Source: Pseudomonadota bacterium (GTDB taxonomy: Bacteria > Pseudomonadota > Gammaproteobacteria > Steroidobacterales > Steroidobacteraceae). Taken from it: a stretch of DNA of 64,000 bases. This document shows, in pieces, positions 1-8,542 of the stretch. The DNA is taken from positions 6,879 to 70,878 of the forward strand of contig QGVD01000007.1 in the NCBI GenBank assembly GCA_003242685.1, read 5' to 3'. Numbering within the stretch: the first letter of the stretch is position 1; every line of letters begins with the position of its first letter. The position numbers were made by a program, and so were the translations under genes. The notes beneath the pieces were generated by a model. It was not told the origin of the DNA, searched no databases, and saw nothing but the letters and a program-made list of their open reading frames with translations.

Positions 1-207
1 CTCTCACGCTTCTTCGGTCAGCCCGTGAGGCTCGAGTTCGAGGTCGCCGAGAGCGGGGCGCTGACACCGGCCCAGGCCGAGCAGCGCGCGGCACAGCAGG
101 AGCTCGATGCGGCGCGACAGTCTCTCGAAGCCGATCCCACCGTGCGTGCGCTCAAGGAGCGCTTCGGTGCGACACTGATTCCCGAGACCGTCCGTCCCCT
201 CAAGTGA
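1..207 (+). CDS. dnaX: DNA polymerase III subunit gamma/tau, C-terminal end (partial)
   Basis: The window opens inside a reading frame that runs without a stop to a TGA ending at 207 and gives about 68 residues. The fragment reads FFGQPVRLEFE followed by a charged helical tail ending in RFGATLIPETVRPLK. This resembles the extreme C-terminus of the tau subunit, which contacts the replicase alpha subunit and DnaB. Identity rests mainly on position: dnaX directly precedes ybaB-recR in most Proteobacteria, and that pair follows here after 79 nt. The catalytic and clamp-loader parts lie outside the window, so nothing can be said about them. Confidence 0.75.
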   Translation, partial: LSRFFGQPVRLEFEVAESGALTPAQAEQRAAQQELDAARQSLEADPTVRALKERFGATLIPETVRPLK

Positions 208-286
208 CCGAGGCGGCGGTTCGGGCGGGTTCGATCCTGCAGCGAGACGAACGACGGATTACACGCCAACCCCGAAGAGGCAAGCC

Positions 287-613
287 ATGCGCGGGAACTT
301 CAACAATCTGATGAAGCAGGCACAGGCGATGCAGGCCAGCATGCAGAAGGCGCAGGCCGAGATCGCCAGCATCGAGGTCGAAGGCTCCGCCGGCGGCGGG
401 ATGGTGAAGGTCACGATGACGGGCCGTCACGAGGTCAAGCGCGTGCAGATCGAACCGTCCATCGTCGTTGCCGATGATCGCGAGATGCTCGAGGATCTGA
501 TCGCCGCCGCCGTGAACGACGCCGTTCAGCGCGTGGAGGCGCGCATCCAGGAGAAGATGGCGAGCCTCATGGCGGGCATGCAGCTGCCGCCCGGATTCAA
601 GCTGCCGTTCTGA
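287..613 (+). CDS. ybaB: YbaB/EbfC family nucleoid-associated protein
   Basis: This 108-residue protein belongs to the YbaB/EbfC family, small dimers that bind DNA and influence nucleoid organisation. The N-terminus is a Met/Gln/Ala-rich helix (MKQAQAMQASMQKAQ, from about residue 7). It is followed by the conserved glycine-rich VEGSAGGGMVKVTM strand and a VNDA-containing C-terminal helix, and the length is normal for the family. The ATG at 287 is preceded by a purine-rich GAAGAGG. The stop overlaps the recR start (TGATG), indicating translational coupling in a dnaX-ybaB-recR operon. Confidence 0.95.
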   Translation: MRGNFNNLMKQAQAMQASMQKAQAEIASIEVEGSAGGGMVKVTMTGRHEVKRVQIEPSIVVADDREMLEDLIAAAVNDAVQRVEARIQEKMASLMAGMQLPPGFKLPF

Positions 614-1212
614 TGAAGCTCTCACCCAGTCTCTCGAAACTCATCGACGCGCTGCGCGCGCTGCCGGGCGTGGGTCCGAAGACCGCGCAGCGCATGGCGT
701 TCCACCTGCTGCAGGACGGGAGGACGGGCGCACGTGCGCTCGCGGAGGCGCTGACGCAGGCGCTCGAGTCCGTGGGGCGCTGCAAGCGCTGCCGCATGCT
801 GACCGAAGGCGAGCTCTGCTCGATCTGCTCGTCTCCACAGCGCGATGCGACCCTGCTCTGCGTCGTGGAATCGCCGGCGGACGTGCTCGCCGTCGAGCTC
901 TCGGGCAGCTACCGCGGGCACTACTTCGTGCTGATGGGACATCTCTCACCGCTCGACGGCATCGGACCCGAGCAGCTCGGCGTACGCGAGCTCGAAGCCA
1001 TACTCGCCGAAGGGCAGGTGCGCGAAGTGATCCTCGCAACCAATCCGACGGTGGAAGGTGAGGCCACCGCCCATTTCCTCGGCGAGCTCGCCACACGCCG
1101 CGGCGTGCGCGCCTCGCGCATCGCGCATGGCGTCCCGATGGGCGGCGAGCTCGAATACGTGGACGGCGGCACGCTGGCGCACGCGCTCGCTGGACGACAC
1201 GCGATCAGCTAG
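613..1212 (+). CDS. recR: Recombination mediator protein RecR
   Basis: RecR acts with RecF/RecO to load RecA on gapped DNA. The 199-residue protein has the helix-hairpin-helix segment LPGVGPKTAQRMAF (about residues 18-30), a four-cysteine zinc finger (Cys57, Cys60, Cys69, Cys72) and a Toprim domain starting near CVVESPAD (about residue 83). The length matches E. coli RecR (201). The start codon overlaps the ybaB stop by one base. The 3' end overlaps the convergent rsgA gene by 8 nt. Confidence 0.96.
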   Translation: MKLSPSLSKLIDALRALPGVGPKTAQRMAFHLLQDGRTGARALAEALTQALESVGRCKRCRMLTEGELCSICSSPQRDATLLCVVESPADVLAVELSGSYRGHYFVLMGHLSPLDGIGPEQLGVRELEAILAEGQVREVILATNPTVEGEATAHFLGELATRRGVRASRIAHGVPMGGELEYVDGGTLAHALAGRHAIS

Positions 1213-2146
1213 AAGGCTTCGACGAAGAGCGGCGCGGACGCCAGGCCGGTCCGCGCGCTTCCGCCAGCTCCTGATAGAGACGGCGCATGCGGAGATAACT
1301 GTCGTAGCGCCGCCGGTGCAGCTCGCCGGATTCCGCTGCCGCGCGCACCGCGCAGCCCGGTTCGCGCACGTGCACGCAGTCGTGGAAGCGGCAGGCCGGC
1401 GCGAACCGTGCGACGTCGACGAAGCCGAGGTTCCGCGGCTCGAGCTCGTCGATCGCCGGCGCGAAATCACGCACGCCCGGCGAGTCGATCAGCTCCCCGC
1501 CATGCGGCAGGTCGTACATCCTCGAGACGGTCGTCGTATGACGGCCTTCCACGCCGCGCACGAGCTCGCCCGTTTCGACCTCGGCATCCGGCACCAGGCA
1601 GCGGACGAGTGACGACTTGCCGACGCCGGACTGCCCGACCAGCACGGCCGTGGCCCGCGCGCACGCGTCGAGCAGCGCGTCGATCCCGAAACCCGTCCGG
1701 GCCGAGCACTCGATCGAGGAATAGCCGATGCGAGCGTACGCATCGAGCTCCGCGCGCAGCTCGGGAGCGATGCCGAGGTCGCACTTGTTGACGACCAGTC
1801 GCACCGCGATGTCGTCGGAGACGGCTGCGGCGATGTAGCGATCCACCATGAAGAGATCGGGCTCGGGAACCGGTGCGAGCACCACGAGCAGCAGCGTGGG
1901 GTTGGCGACGACCACTTCCGGCTCGCCGCGCAGGTTCGAGCGGTAGAGAGCGGTGCGGCGGGGATGCACGGCCACGACGTGCACTTCGCCGTGGCGCGGA
2001 TCGAACTGGCACCGCACCTCGTCGCCGCACACGACGTTGAGGCGCCTTCCGAACGGGCGCGCCGCGTGCTCCCGGCCCTGCGCGTCGCGCACGCGCAGGT
2101 GACGGCCGAAGGCCGCGATCACGCGCGCGTCGAACGTGTTCTGCAT
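1205..2146 (-). CDS. rsgA: Small-subunit ribosome biogenesis GTPase RsgA
   Basis: RsgA is a circularly permuted GTPase that assists late 30S maturation. The 313-residue protein shows an N-terminal OB-fold-like segment, then G4 NKCD (residues 120-123) before the P-loop GQSGVGKS (171-178) and G3 DSPG (221-224). That order is the permuted G4-G1-G3 typical of the family. A C-terminal zinc knuckle is visible as Cys252-x4-Cys257-x-His259-x5-Cys265. The ATG at 2146 has the strong upstream ribosome site GAGGAGGA. It is divergent from orn, as in many gammaproteobacteria. Confidence 0.96.
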   Translation of the reverse strand: MQNTFDARVIAAFGRHLRVRDAQGREHAARPFGRRLNVVCGDEVRCQFDPRHGEVHVVAVHPRRTALYRSNLRGEPEVVVANPTLLLVVLAPVPEPDLFMVDRYIAAAVSDDIAVRLVVNKCDLGIAPELRAELDAYARIGYSSIECSARTGFGIDALLDACARATAVLVGQSGVGKSSLVRCLVPDAEVETGELVRGVEGRHTTTVSRMYDLPHGGELIDSPGVRDFAPAIDELEPRNLGFVDVARFAPACRFHDCVHVREPGCAVRAAAESGELHRRRYDSYLRMRRLYQELAEARGPAWRPRRSSSKPSS

Positions 2147-2199
2147 TCCTCCTCGAGCGGGTGTGCCGCGCAGCGGCTGCGCGGAACGAGGTTAGCGTC

Positions 2200-2208
2200 T
2201 GCTAAACT
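2200..2208 (+). promoter_or_regulatory. Candidate extended -10 promoter for orn
   Basis: TGCTAAACT matches the extended -10 form TGnTAnAnT and sits 25 nt before the orn ATG. No good -35 lies 16-18 nt upstream, as is usual for extended -10 promoters. A short imperfect inverted repeat (GTTAGC...GCTAAAC) overlaps it. This is inference from sequence alone. Confidence 0.35.
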
Positions 2209-2233
2209 CGTGCTCAACACACGGGGCCGATGC

Positions 2234-2815
2234 ATGCCGAGCGCCGACTACCTCGTCTGGATCGATCTCGAGATGACGGGCCTGAGGCCCGACGTCGACG
2301 AGATCATCGAAATCGCCACCATCGTCACGGACCGCGATCTCAACATCGTGGCGGAGGGTCCCGTGCTGGCCATTCACCAGCCCGAGTCCGTGCTCGCCGC
2401 CATGGACGAGTGGAACCAGAAGACGCATTCGGCCTCGGGGCTGATCGACCGCGTCCGCAGGAGCACGGTGACGGTGCGCGAGGCGGAGAGCCGTACACTG
2501 GCGTTCCTCACGCCGCTCGTCGCGCCGGGCACTTCGCCGATGTGCGGGAACAGCATCTGTCAGGACCGCCGCTTCCTCGCGCGCCATATGCCCGAGCTCG
2601 AGCGGTTCTTCCACTACCGCAATCTCGACGTGAGCACGCTCAAGGAGCTCGCGCGGCGCTGGGCGCCGAGGGTGGCGGAAGGCTTCGGCAAGGAGAGCGC
2701 GCACCAGGCGCTCGCCGACATCCGCGAGTCGATCCGCGAGCTGCGCTACTACCGTGCACGGCTGTTCGCTCCCGAGTTCGCGGGGCCCAGGTTCCCGGAG
2801 AATGACCGGTACTGA
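2234..2815 (+). CDS. orn: Oligoribonuclease
   Basis: Orn is the DEDDh 3'-5' exonuclease that degrades di- to pentaribonucleotides, including pGpG from c-di-GMP turnover. The 193-residue protein begins MPSADYLVWIDLEMTGL, with the first catalytic Asp/Glu pair in IDLEMTG, and carries the ExoIII His/Asp motif in SAHQALADI. I chose the ATG at 2234 because it puts the catalytic strand near residue 10, as in E. coli Orn (181 aa). The frame is open much further upstream but would then run through the rsgA gene. The 3' end overlaps the next gene by 14 nt. Confidence 0.95.
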   Translation: MPSADYLVWIDLEMTGLRPDVDEIIEIATIVTDRDLNIVAEGPVLAIHQPESVLAAMDEWNQKTHSASGLIDRVRRSTVTVREAESRTLAFLTPLVAPGTSPMCGNSICQDRRFLARHMPELERFFHYRNLDVSTLKELARRWAPRVAEGFGKESAHQALADIRESIRELRYYRARLFAPEFAGPRFPENDRY

Positions 2816-3785
2816 TCCACGCTCCGTCCCGGAGTTCGCGGACGTCGTCGCTGCGGCAGGGCGGATCGCGCCGCACGTGCGGCGTACACCGGTCGTGCGC
2901 TCGGAAGCGTTCGACGCGCGCGTGGGCCGCAGCGTGTTCTTCAAGTGCGAGAACCTGCAACGCGGCGGGGCCTTCAAGTACCGCGGTGCGCTCAACGCGA
3001 TTCTCCCGCTCGCCGGCCGGCAGGACGTGCGCGCCGTCGCGACGCACTCGTCCGGCAACCATGGGCTCGCCGTCACACTTGCAGCACGGGTGTGCGGACT
3101 GCGTGCGCTCATCGTGGTCCCTCGCGATGCGTCGCGCGCCAAGGTCGCAGCGATCGAACGCGCGGGCGGCGAGCTCAGTTTCTGCGAGCCGGGGATCGCG
3201 GCGCGCGAGGCGGCGCTCGCCGCGCTCATCGAGCGCGAGTCCGCGCACGTCGTCCATCCGTTCGACGATGCGCGCGTGATCGCGGGTCAGGGAACCGCCG
3301 CGCTCGAGCTGGCGGGAGAGGTGTCGGGGCTCGACGTCGTCTGCGTGCCGGTCGGCGGCGGCGGGCTCATCGGCGGAACGGCGCTTGCGATCAAGGGTGC
3401 CCTCAAGGGATGCACGGTCATCGGCGCCGAGCCCGAAGAAGCGGACGACGCTGCGCGCTCGTTCCGCTCCGGCGTGCGTCAGGCGGCGGGGAATCCGCGC
3501 ACGATCGCGGATGGGCTGCGCGGCTCGATCGGCGTGCTCAACTTCGAGCTCCTGCGCCGTCACGCGGACGACGTCGTCACCGTGAGCGAACGCGAGATCG
3601 TCGAAGCGATGCGTGTCGTGCTCGAGGATCTCAAGCTCCTCGTCGAGCCGTCGTCTGCAGTCGCTGTCGCGGCACTCCTCAGTGGTCGTCTGCCTGCTGC
3701 AGCGAAGCAGGTGGGTATCGTGCTCTCCGGCGGAAACGTCGATCTCACGCAGTGTCCCTTCCTGCGCGGCGAACGAGTCGGCTGA
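2802..3785 (+). CDS. PLP-dependent threonine/serine dehydratase or serine racemase
   Basis: This is a fold-type II PLP enzyme of 327 residues. GGAFKYRGA (about residues 55-63) carries the predicted PLP lysine, Lys59. The phosphate-binding loop is GGGGLIGG, and a C-terminal SGGN binds the cofactor ring. The protein ends after the catalytic domain and lacks the ACT/regulatory domain of biosynthetic IlvA. It therefore resembles catabolic threonine dehydratases and serine racemases, which cannot be told apart here. The ATG at 2802 overlaps the end of orn by 14 nt, suggesting co-transcription. Convergent with the CsaA-like gene. Confidence 0.85.
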   Translation: MTGTDPRSVPEFADVVAAAGRIAPHVRRTPVVRSEAFDARVGRSVFFKCENLQRGGAFKYRGALNAILPLAGRQDVRAVATHSSGNHGLAVTLAARVCGLRALIVVPRDASRAKVAAIERAGGELSFCEPGIAAREAALAALIERESAHVVHPFDDARVIAGQGTAALELAGEVSGLDVVCVPVGGGGLIGGTALAIKGALKGCTVIGAEPEEADDAARSFRSGVRQAAGNPRTIADGLRGSIGVLNFELLRRHADDVVTVSEREIVEAMRVVLEDLKLLVEPSSAVAVAALLSGRLPAAAKQVGIVLSGGNVDLTQCPFLRGERVG

Positions 3786-3830
3786 GCCGGCGCGCCGGCG
3801 GATCTCATTCGCGCGGCATCAGCAGCTCGC

Positions 3831-4181
3831 TCAGGCAAGCGGGGTGCCATCGGGCACCGGCCGATCAGGCGTCGCGAGCACGACGGAGCCGTCCTCGAGG
3901 ACGAAGCCGGTCACGAGCACTTCGGACCTGAAGCCGGCGATGCGCTTCAGGCCGAGTCCCGTTGCGCACACGACCTGGCGACCGAGCAGCGACTCGGGTG
4001 AGTAGAGCGCGGTGAGCTGTGCGCTCGACTGGCGCATGCCGAAAGGGCCGAAGTCGATCCACAGCTTGTATGCCGGTTTGCGCGCTTCCGGGAACGGCTC
4101 CACGCGGCGGATCGTGCCGGCGCGCAGGCCCACGCGCTGGAAGTCGTCCCACGTGGCGGGCGCCACGTCGTTCGTCGTCAT
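3831..4181 (-). CDS. CsaA-like tRNA-binding-domain protein
   Basis: This 116-residue protein is a stand-alone EMAP/CsaA OB-fold. Recognisable family stretches are LRAGTIRRVEPFPEARKPAY near the N-terminus, SSAQLT in the middle, and VVCATGLGLKRIAGF with the loop before VLEDG. Family members bind tRNA or act as chaperone-like factors; the actual role here is unknown. The ATG at 4181 overlaps the stop of the upstream EamA gene (ATGA), so the two are translationally coupled. The frame is open far upstream, but that extension is the antisense-like shadow of the EamA gene. Confidence 0.85.
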   Translation of the reverse strand: MTTNDVAPATWDDFQRVGLRAGTIRRVEPFPEARKPAYKLWIDFGPFGMRQSSAQLTALYSPESLLGRQVVCATGLGLKRIAGFRSEVLVTGFVLEDGSVVLATPDRPVPDGTPLA

Positions 4182-5116
4182 GTGCGAGTCCCCTTTTCGT
4201 CGATGCCCGTCACCGATTCTCCGGCGTGTTTCTCCGGCGCTTCGCGCGCCGTCGCGGCGACCCATGCTCCGCCGACGACGAGCAGGCATGCCGCGAAGAG
4301 CTCGACGGTTGCGGGCGCATGTCCCAGCGCCACGAGCAGCAGTGTCGAGAGCACGGGCGCGGCGTAGGCGAGTGTGCCGAGCAGCGCGAGCTTGCCGTGC
4401 TTCGTGCCGAAATCCCACGCCAGGAACGCGAGTCCCACGGGACCGAGGCCGAGACCGGCCATCGCGAGCCACTGCGAAGTGGCGGGGTGAACCGTTTCCT
4501 CGCCCGCGAGGAAATGCGAGACCGCGCCGAGCAGCGCGACGAAACCGCACACACCGAACATCGCCTCGCTGGGCACCTGCCGGAAGCGGTGGTTGCTCAC
4601 CGAATACGTCGACCACACGATCGCGCAGCCGAGCGCAGCCAGCAGCCCCGCGGTGCGGTTCGGCGCCGCCATCTGCACGTCGTCGCGCGAGAGCAGCAGG
4701 AGCACGGTTCCACCGAGCGCGAGCACGGCGCCTGCGACGTGCCGCGCGCGCAGACGCTGGCCCGTGCCGAAGGCCGAGAGCAGCACGATGAGGAGGGGCC
4801 AGAGATAGTTGACGAGGTTCGCCTGCGCCGGCGGCGCAAGCGAGAGAGCCACGAAGTAGAGCAGGTGATAACCGAAGAGCGCTGCCGTGGCGAACAGCCA
4901 GAAGGCGAGCGGCTGCCTGAGTCGCTGCCAGCGCCCGGTGGCGGCGAGCCAGACGAACCCGAACGCGCAGGCGAGCGCGAAGCTCGTCGCGAGAAGCTGC
5001 AGCGGCGGCACGCCTGCCGCTGCGACCGTGAGCGGTGCGAGCAGCGACCACATGAGCACCGCGAGCGCGCCGATCCCCGTGGCGCGCGTGCGCAGCTTAT
5101 CCTGCGACGGGGACAT
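4178..5116 (-). CDS. EamA/DMT-family inner-membrane transporter
   Basis: This 312-residue protein has about ten hydrophobic helices in two repeated halves, the drug/metabolite transporter layout. The stretch ANLVNYLWPLLIVLLSAF and the second-half glycine-rich helices resemble the YddG-type branch (amino-acid or metabolite export). The substrate cannot be read from sequence. The C-terminus is short, charged and probably cytoplasmic. It lies between ppsA and the CsaA-like gene on the same strand, with a 4-nt overlap to the latter. Confidence 0.85.
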   Translation of the reverse strand: MSPSQDKLRTRATGIGALAVLMWSLLAPLTVAAAGVPPLQLLATSFALACAFGFVWLAATGRWQRLRQPLAFWLFATAALFGYHLLYFVALSLAPPAQANLVNYLWPLLIVLLSAFGTGQRLRARHVAGAVLALGGTVLLLLSRDDVQMAAPNRTAGLLAALGCAIVWSTYSVSNHRFRQVPSEAMFGVCGFVALLGAVSHFLAGEETVHPATSQWLAMAGLGLGPVGLAFLAWDFGTKHGKLALLGTLAYAAPVLSTLLLVALGHAPATVELFAACLLVVGGAWVAATAREAPEKHAGESVTGIDEKGTRT

Positions 5117-5172
5117 GGAACTCGAACCGCATCCGGTGCGGATCGCTCAGGCGGCGCCGCGGCGCCGGTTCT

Positions 5173-7539
5173 TCACGAGCGCTTCGCGTGCTCCGCGAGG
5201 AACAGCCACGTCTCGACGACGGTGTCCGGATTGAGCGAGATGCTCTCGATTCCCTGCTCGACGAGCCAGAGGGCGAGATCCGGGTGGTCCGAAGGTCCCT
5301 GTCCGCAGATGCCGATGTACTTCCCCCGCCTGCGGCAGGCCGAGATCGCCATGGAGATGAGCGCGCGCACGGCCTCGTCGCGCTCGTCGAAGCTCTTCGC
5401 GACGATCCCGGAGTCCCGATCGATGCCGAGCGTGAGCTGCGTGAGATCGTTCGACCCGATCGACATTCCGTCGAAGTGGTCGAGGTACTGATCCGCGAGC
5501 AGCGCGTTCGTCGGCAGCTCGCACATCATGATGACCTTGAGGCCGTTCTCGCCGCGCTTCAGTCCGTTCTGAGCGAGCAGCTCGACGACCTGCCTGCCTT
5601 CCTTGACCGTGCGCACGAACGGCACCATGACCTGCACGTTCGTGAGTCCCATCTCTTCGCGCACCTTGCGCAGCGCGCGGCACTCGAGCTCGAAGCAGGG
5701 GCGGAACGTCTCGTCGACGTAGCGCGAGGCGCCCCGGAAACCGAGCATCGGGTTCTCCTCGACGGGCTCGTACGCACGCCCGCCGATGAGGTTCGCGTAC
5801 TCGTTGGACTTGAAGTCCGACAGCCGCACGATCACGGGCTCGGGCGCGAAAGCGGCGGCGATCTGCGCGATGCCTTCGGCGAGCTTCTCGACGTAGAAGC
5901 CCACCGGGTCGGAGTAGCCCGCCATCTGCGCGCGGATCTCCTCTCGCAGGCCGGAGTCGAGCCGGTCGAACTCGAGCAGCGCGCGCGGATGCACGCCGAT
6001 CATGCGATTGATGATGAACTCGAGCCGCGCGAGCCCGACGCCCCGGTGCGGGATGCCGGCAAAACCGAACGCGCGGTCCGGGTTGCCGACGTTCATCATG
6101 ATCTTCACGGGGATCTGCGGCAGGCTGTCGAGCTCGATCTGCTGGTGCTCGAACTCGAGCCGCCCTTCGTACACGTATCCCGTGTCGCCTTCGGCGCAGG
6201 AGACGGTGACCTCCTGGCCTTCGCGGATGGTCGACGTTGCGTCTCCGCATCCCACCACCGCGGGAATTCCGAGCTCGCGCGCGATGATGGCGGCGTGGCA
6301 CGTGCGGCCGCCGCGGTTCGTGACGATGGCCGCGGCGCGCTTCATGACGGGCTCCCAGTCGGGATCGGTCATGTCCGCGACCAGCACGTCGCCCGGCTGC
6401 ACGCGCGACATCTCGGAGACGCTGCGGATCACGCGGGCGGGGCCGACGCCGATGCGCTGCCCGATGCTGCGGCCCGTGGCGAGCACGCGGGATCGGCTCT
6501 TGAGCGAGTAGCGCTGGAGGGTGCGTCCGGCGCGGCTCTGAACCGTTTCGGGACGCGCCTGCAGGATGAAGATCTCGCCCGTGGAGCCGTCCTTGCCCCA
6601 CTCGATGTCCATCGGCTGGCCGTAGTGCTCCTCGATGACGAGCGCCTGCTTCGCGAGCTCGATGATGTCGGCGTCGTCTATGCAGAAGCGGGCGCGATCG
6701 GCCGGCGGAACGTCGACGGTTCTGACGCGCTCCCCGGAACCGGGATCGGCGTACACCATCTTGATCGCCTTGCCGCCGAGGTTCCTGCGCAGGATGGCGT
6801 GCTTTCCGGCGCGCAGCGCGGGCTTGTACACGTAGAACTCGTCGGGATTCACCGCTCCCTGCACCACCGTCTCGCCGAGCCCGTACGACGCGGTGATGAA
6901 GACCACGTTGCGGAAGCCCGAGTCGGTGTCGAGCGTGAACATCACGCCGCTCGTCCCGAGATCGGAGCGCACCATGCGCTGAACGCCTGCCGAGAGAGCG
7001 ACCGCGGAATGATCGAATCCCTGATGCACGCGATAGGCGATCGCGCGGTCGTTGAAGAGCGACGCGAACACCTCGTGCATCGCTTTCAGCACCGCGTCCT
7101 CGCCGCGCACGTTCAGGAATGTCTCTTGCTGTCCCGCGAACGATGCCTCGGGCAGGTCTTCGGCAGTGGCGGAAGACCGCACCGCGACCGAGATATCCTG
7201 TCCGCCGCTCAGGCGGCGCAGCTCCGCGCGCACCGCCTGCTCGAGCTCCGGCTGGAAGGGCGTCGCCAGGATCCACTCGCGGATCTGCGCACCCGTGGCA
7301 GCGAGCTGCTCCACGTTGTCGACGTCGAGCCCGGCGAGCGCCTTGCGGATGCGCTCGTCGAGGCCGCCCTGCTGCAGGAACTCGCGATAGGCGTGCGCAG
7401 TCGTCGCGAAGCCGTCCGGTACGCGCACTCCGAGCGAAGCGAGGGAGCCGATCATCTCGCCGATCGATGCGTTCTTCCCGCCCACGAGCGGGACGTCACG
7501 CATGCGGAGGCGTTCGAAGGGAATGACGTACGCGTTCAA
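5173..7539 (-). CDS. ppsA: Phosphoenolpyruvate synthase
   Basis: PpsA converts pyruvate, ATP and water to PEP, AMP and phosphate for gluconeogenesis. The 788-residue protein starts with the ATP-grasp domain (VGGKNASIGEM, AVRSSATAEDLPEASFAGQ). It continues with the swivelling phosphohistidine domain (GGRTCHAAIIARELG, His near residue 415) and ends with the PEP-binding TIM barrel (GSNDLTQLTLG, CGQGPSD). Size matches E. coli PpsA (792). The start is a TTG at 7539 behind GAGGAA; no ATG lies close enough to be better. Divergent from its regulator ppsR across 90 nt. Confidence 0.96.
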   Translation of the reverse strand: MNAYVIPFERLRMRDVPLVGGKNASIGEMIGSLASLGVRVPDGFATTAHAYREFLQQGGLDERIRKALAGLDVDNVEQLAATGAQIREWILATPFQPELEQAVRAELRRLSGGQDISVAVRSSATAEDLPEASFAGQQETFLNVRGEDAVLKAMHEVFASLFNDRAIAYRVHQGFDHSAVALSAGVQRMVRSDLGTSGVMFTLDTDSGFRNVVFITASYGLGETVVQGAVNPDEFYVYKPALRAGKHAILRRNLGGKAIKMVYADPGSGERVRTVDVPPADRARFCIDDADIIELAKQALVIEEHYGQPMDIEWGKDGSTGEIFILQARPETVQSRAGRTLQRYSLKSRSRVLATGRSIGQRIGVGPARVIRSVSEMSRVQPGDVLVADMTDPDWEPVMKRAAAIVTNRGGRTCHAAIIARELGIPAVVGCGDATSTIREGQEVTVSCAEGDTGYVYEGRLEFEHQQIELDSLPQIPVKIMMNVGNPDRAFGFAGIPHRGVGLARLEFIINRMIGVHPRALLEFDRLDSGLREEIRAQMAGYSDPVGFYVEKLAEGIAQIAAAFAPEPVIVRLSDFKSNEYANLIGGRAYEPVEENPMLGFRGASRYVDETFRPCFELECRALRKVREEMGLTNVQVMVPFVRTVKEGRQVVELLAQNGLKRGENGLKVIMMCELPTNALLADQYLDHFDGMSIGSNDLTQLTLGIDRDSGIVAKSFDERDEAVRALISMAISACRRRGKYIGICGQGPSDHPDLALWLVEQGIESISLNPDTVVETWLFLAEHAKRS

Positions 7540-7629
7540 TGGAGTTCCTCGTCAGGCGTGCCACTTGCCGCTCGCGCGGCAGAGTGAAAGACTCGCATTT
7601 CCGCTGTACGACCTGGTGGGTCGCAAGCC

Positions 7630-8454
7630 GTGAGCCGACGAACCGTATTCTTCGTTTCCGACCAGACCGGCGTGACTGCGGAGACGATGGGCCACAGTCT
7701 CTTGACGCAGTTCGAGGGGCTCGAATTCAGGGCGGTGACTCTGCCATTTATCTCGACTGTTGACAAGGCAGAGGAAGCCGTGCGCAGGATCAATCGCGCC
7801 GCTGCGGAAGAGGGCGCCCGGCCCATCATCTTCAGCACGCTCGTGCAGGACGAGCTGCGCGAGATCTTCGTGACGCGCGCGAACGCGCTGTTCCTCGATT
7901 TCTTCGCCGCCTTCGTCGGTCCGCTCGAGGCCGAGCTGCAGACCCGCTCGACGCATCGCGCGGGGCGCGCCCACGGCATCGCGGACCTGGCGGCGTACAC
8001 CACGCGCATCAACGCCACGAACTACGCGCTCGCGAACGACGACGGAGCGGGCGGCGATTACGAGCACGCGGACGTGATCCTCGTCGGCGTGTCGCGCTCG
8101 GGCAAGACGCCGACGTGCCTCTACATGGCTCTGCAGTATGGCATCTTCGCGGCCAACTATCCGCTCACCGACGAGGATCTCGAGGCGGGCACGCTTCCTG
8201 CGCGTCTCGAGGCGCACCGTCGCAAGCTCTACGGCCTCACCATCAAGCCCGAGCGGCTGCATCAGATCCGCAGCGAGCGGCGTCCCGAGAGCCGCTATGC
8301 CTCGCGGCAGCAGGTGCAGTTCGAGCTGCGCGCCGCCGAGGCGCTCTTTCAGCGCTACGGTATCCCCGTGATCGACACGACGGAGTGCTCGATCGAGGAG
8401 ATCGCGAGCCGCATCCTCAACAATACGGGCATCGAGCGGCGACTGCGCCCGTGA
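7630..8454 (+). CDS. ppsR: PEP synthase regulatory protein (bifunctional kinase/pyrophosphorylase)
   Basis: PpsR inactivates PpsA by ADP-dependent phosphorylation of a threonine beside the catalytic His, and reactivates it by phosphorolysis. The 274-residue protein begins RRTVFFVSDQTGVTAETMG, typical of the DUF299 family. It has the P-loop-like VGVSRSGKTPT at about residue 153 and ends EIASRILNNTGIERR, a hallmark C-terminus. The start is a GTG at 7630. The divergent neighbour ppsA is its substrate, and the pairing supports both calls. Confidence 0.95.
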   Translation: MSRRTVFFVSDQTGVTAETMGHSLLTQFEGLEFRAVTLPFISTVDKAEEAVRRINRAAAEEGARPIIFSTLVQDELREIFVTRANALFLDFFAAFVGPLEAELQTRSTHRAGRAHGIADLAAYTTRINATNYALANDDGAGGDYEHADVILVGVSRSGKTPTCLYMALQYGIFAANYPLTDEDLEAGTLPARLEAHRRKLYGLTIKPERLHQIRSERRPESRYASRQQVQFELRAAEALFQRYGIPVIDTTECSIEEIASRILNNTGIERRLRP

Positions 8455-8505
8455 ACTCCGTCCCCGAAGCCGCTCTATCACATCCGATCAGACATGCGAA
8501 CTCCC

Positions 8506-8533
8506 TTGCGAAGCCCCCCTCGTGCGTTATAGT
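8506..8533 (+). promoter_or_regulatory. Candidate sigma-70 promoter, DUF1249 gene
   Basis: TTGCGA (8506-8511) and TATAGT (8528-8533) are separated by 16 nt, a good vegetative promoter. The predicted start of transcription (about 8540) falls only a few bases before the ATG at 8543, so the mRNA would be leaderless or nearly so. This rests on sequence match only. Confidence 0.5.
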
Positions 8534-8542
8534 CGGGGGAAG

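Noticed and set aside
5188..7587. A 799-codon open frame antisense to ppsA
   Set aside because: It mirrors the third-position bias of ppsA. Its translation is rich in Arg, His and Asp, with no domain or membrane pattern, and ppsA itself is unmistakable.
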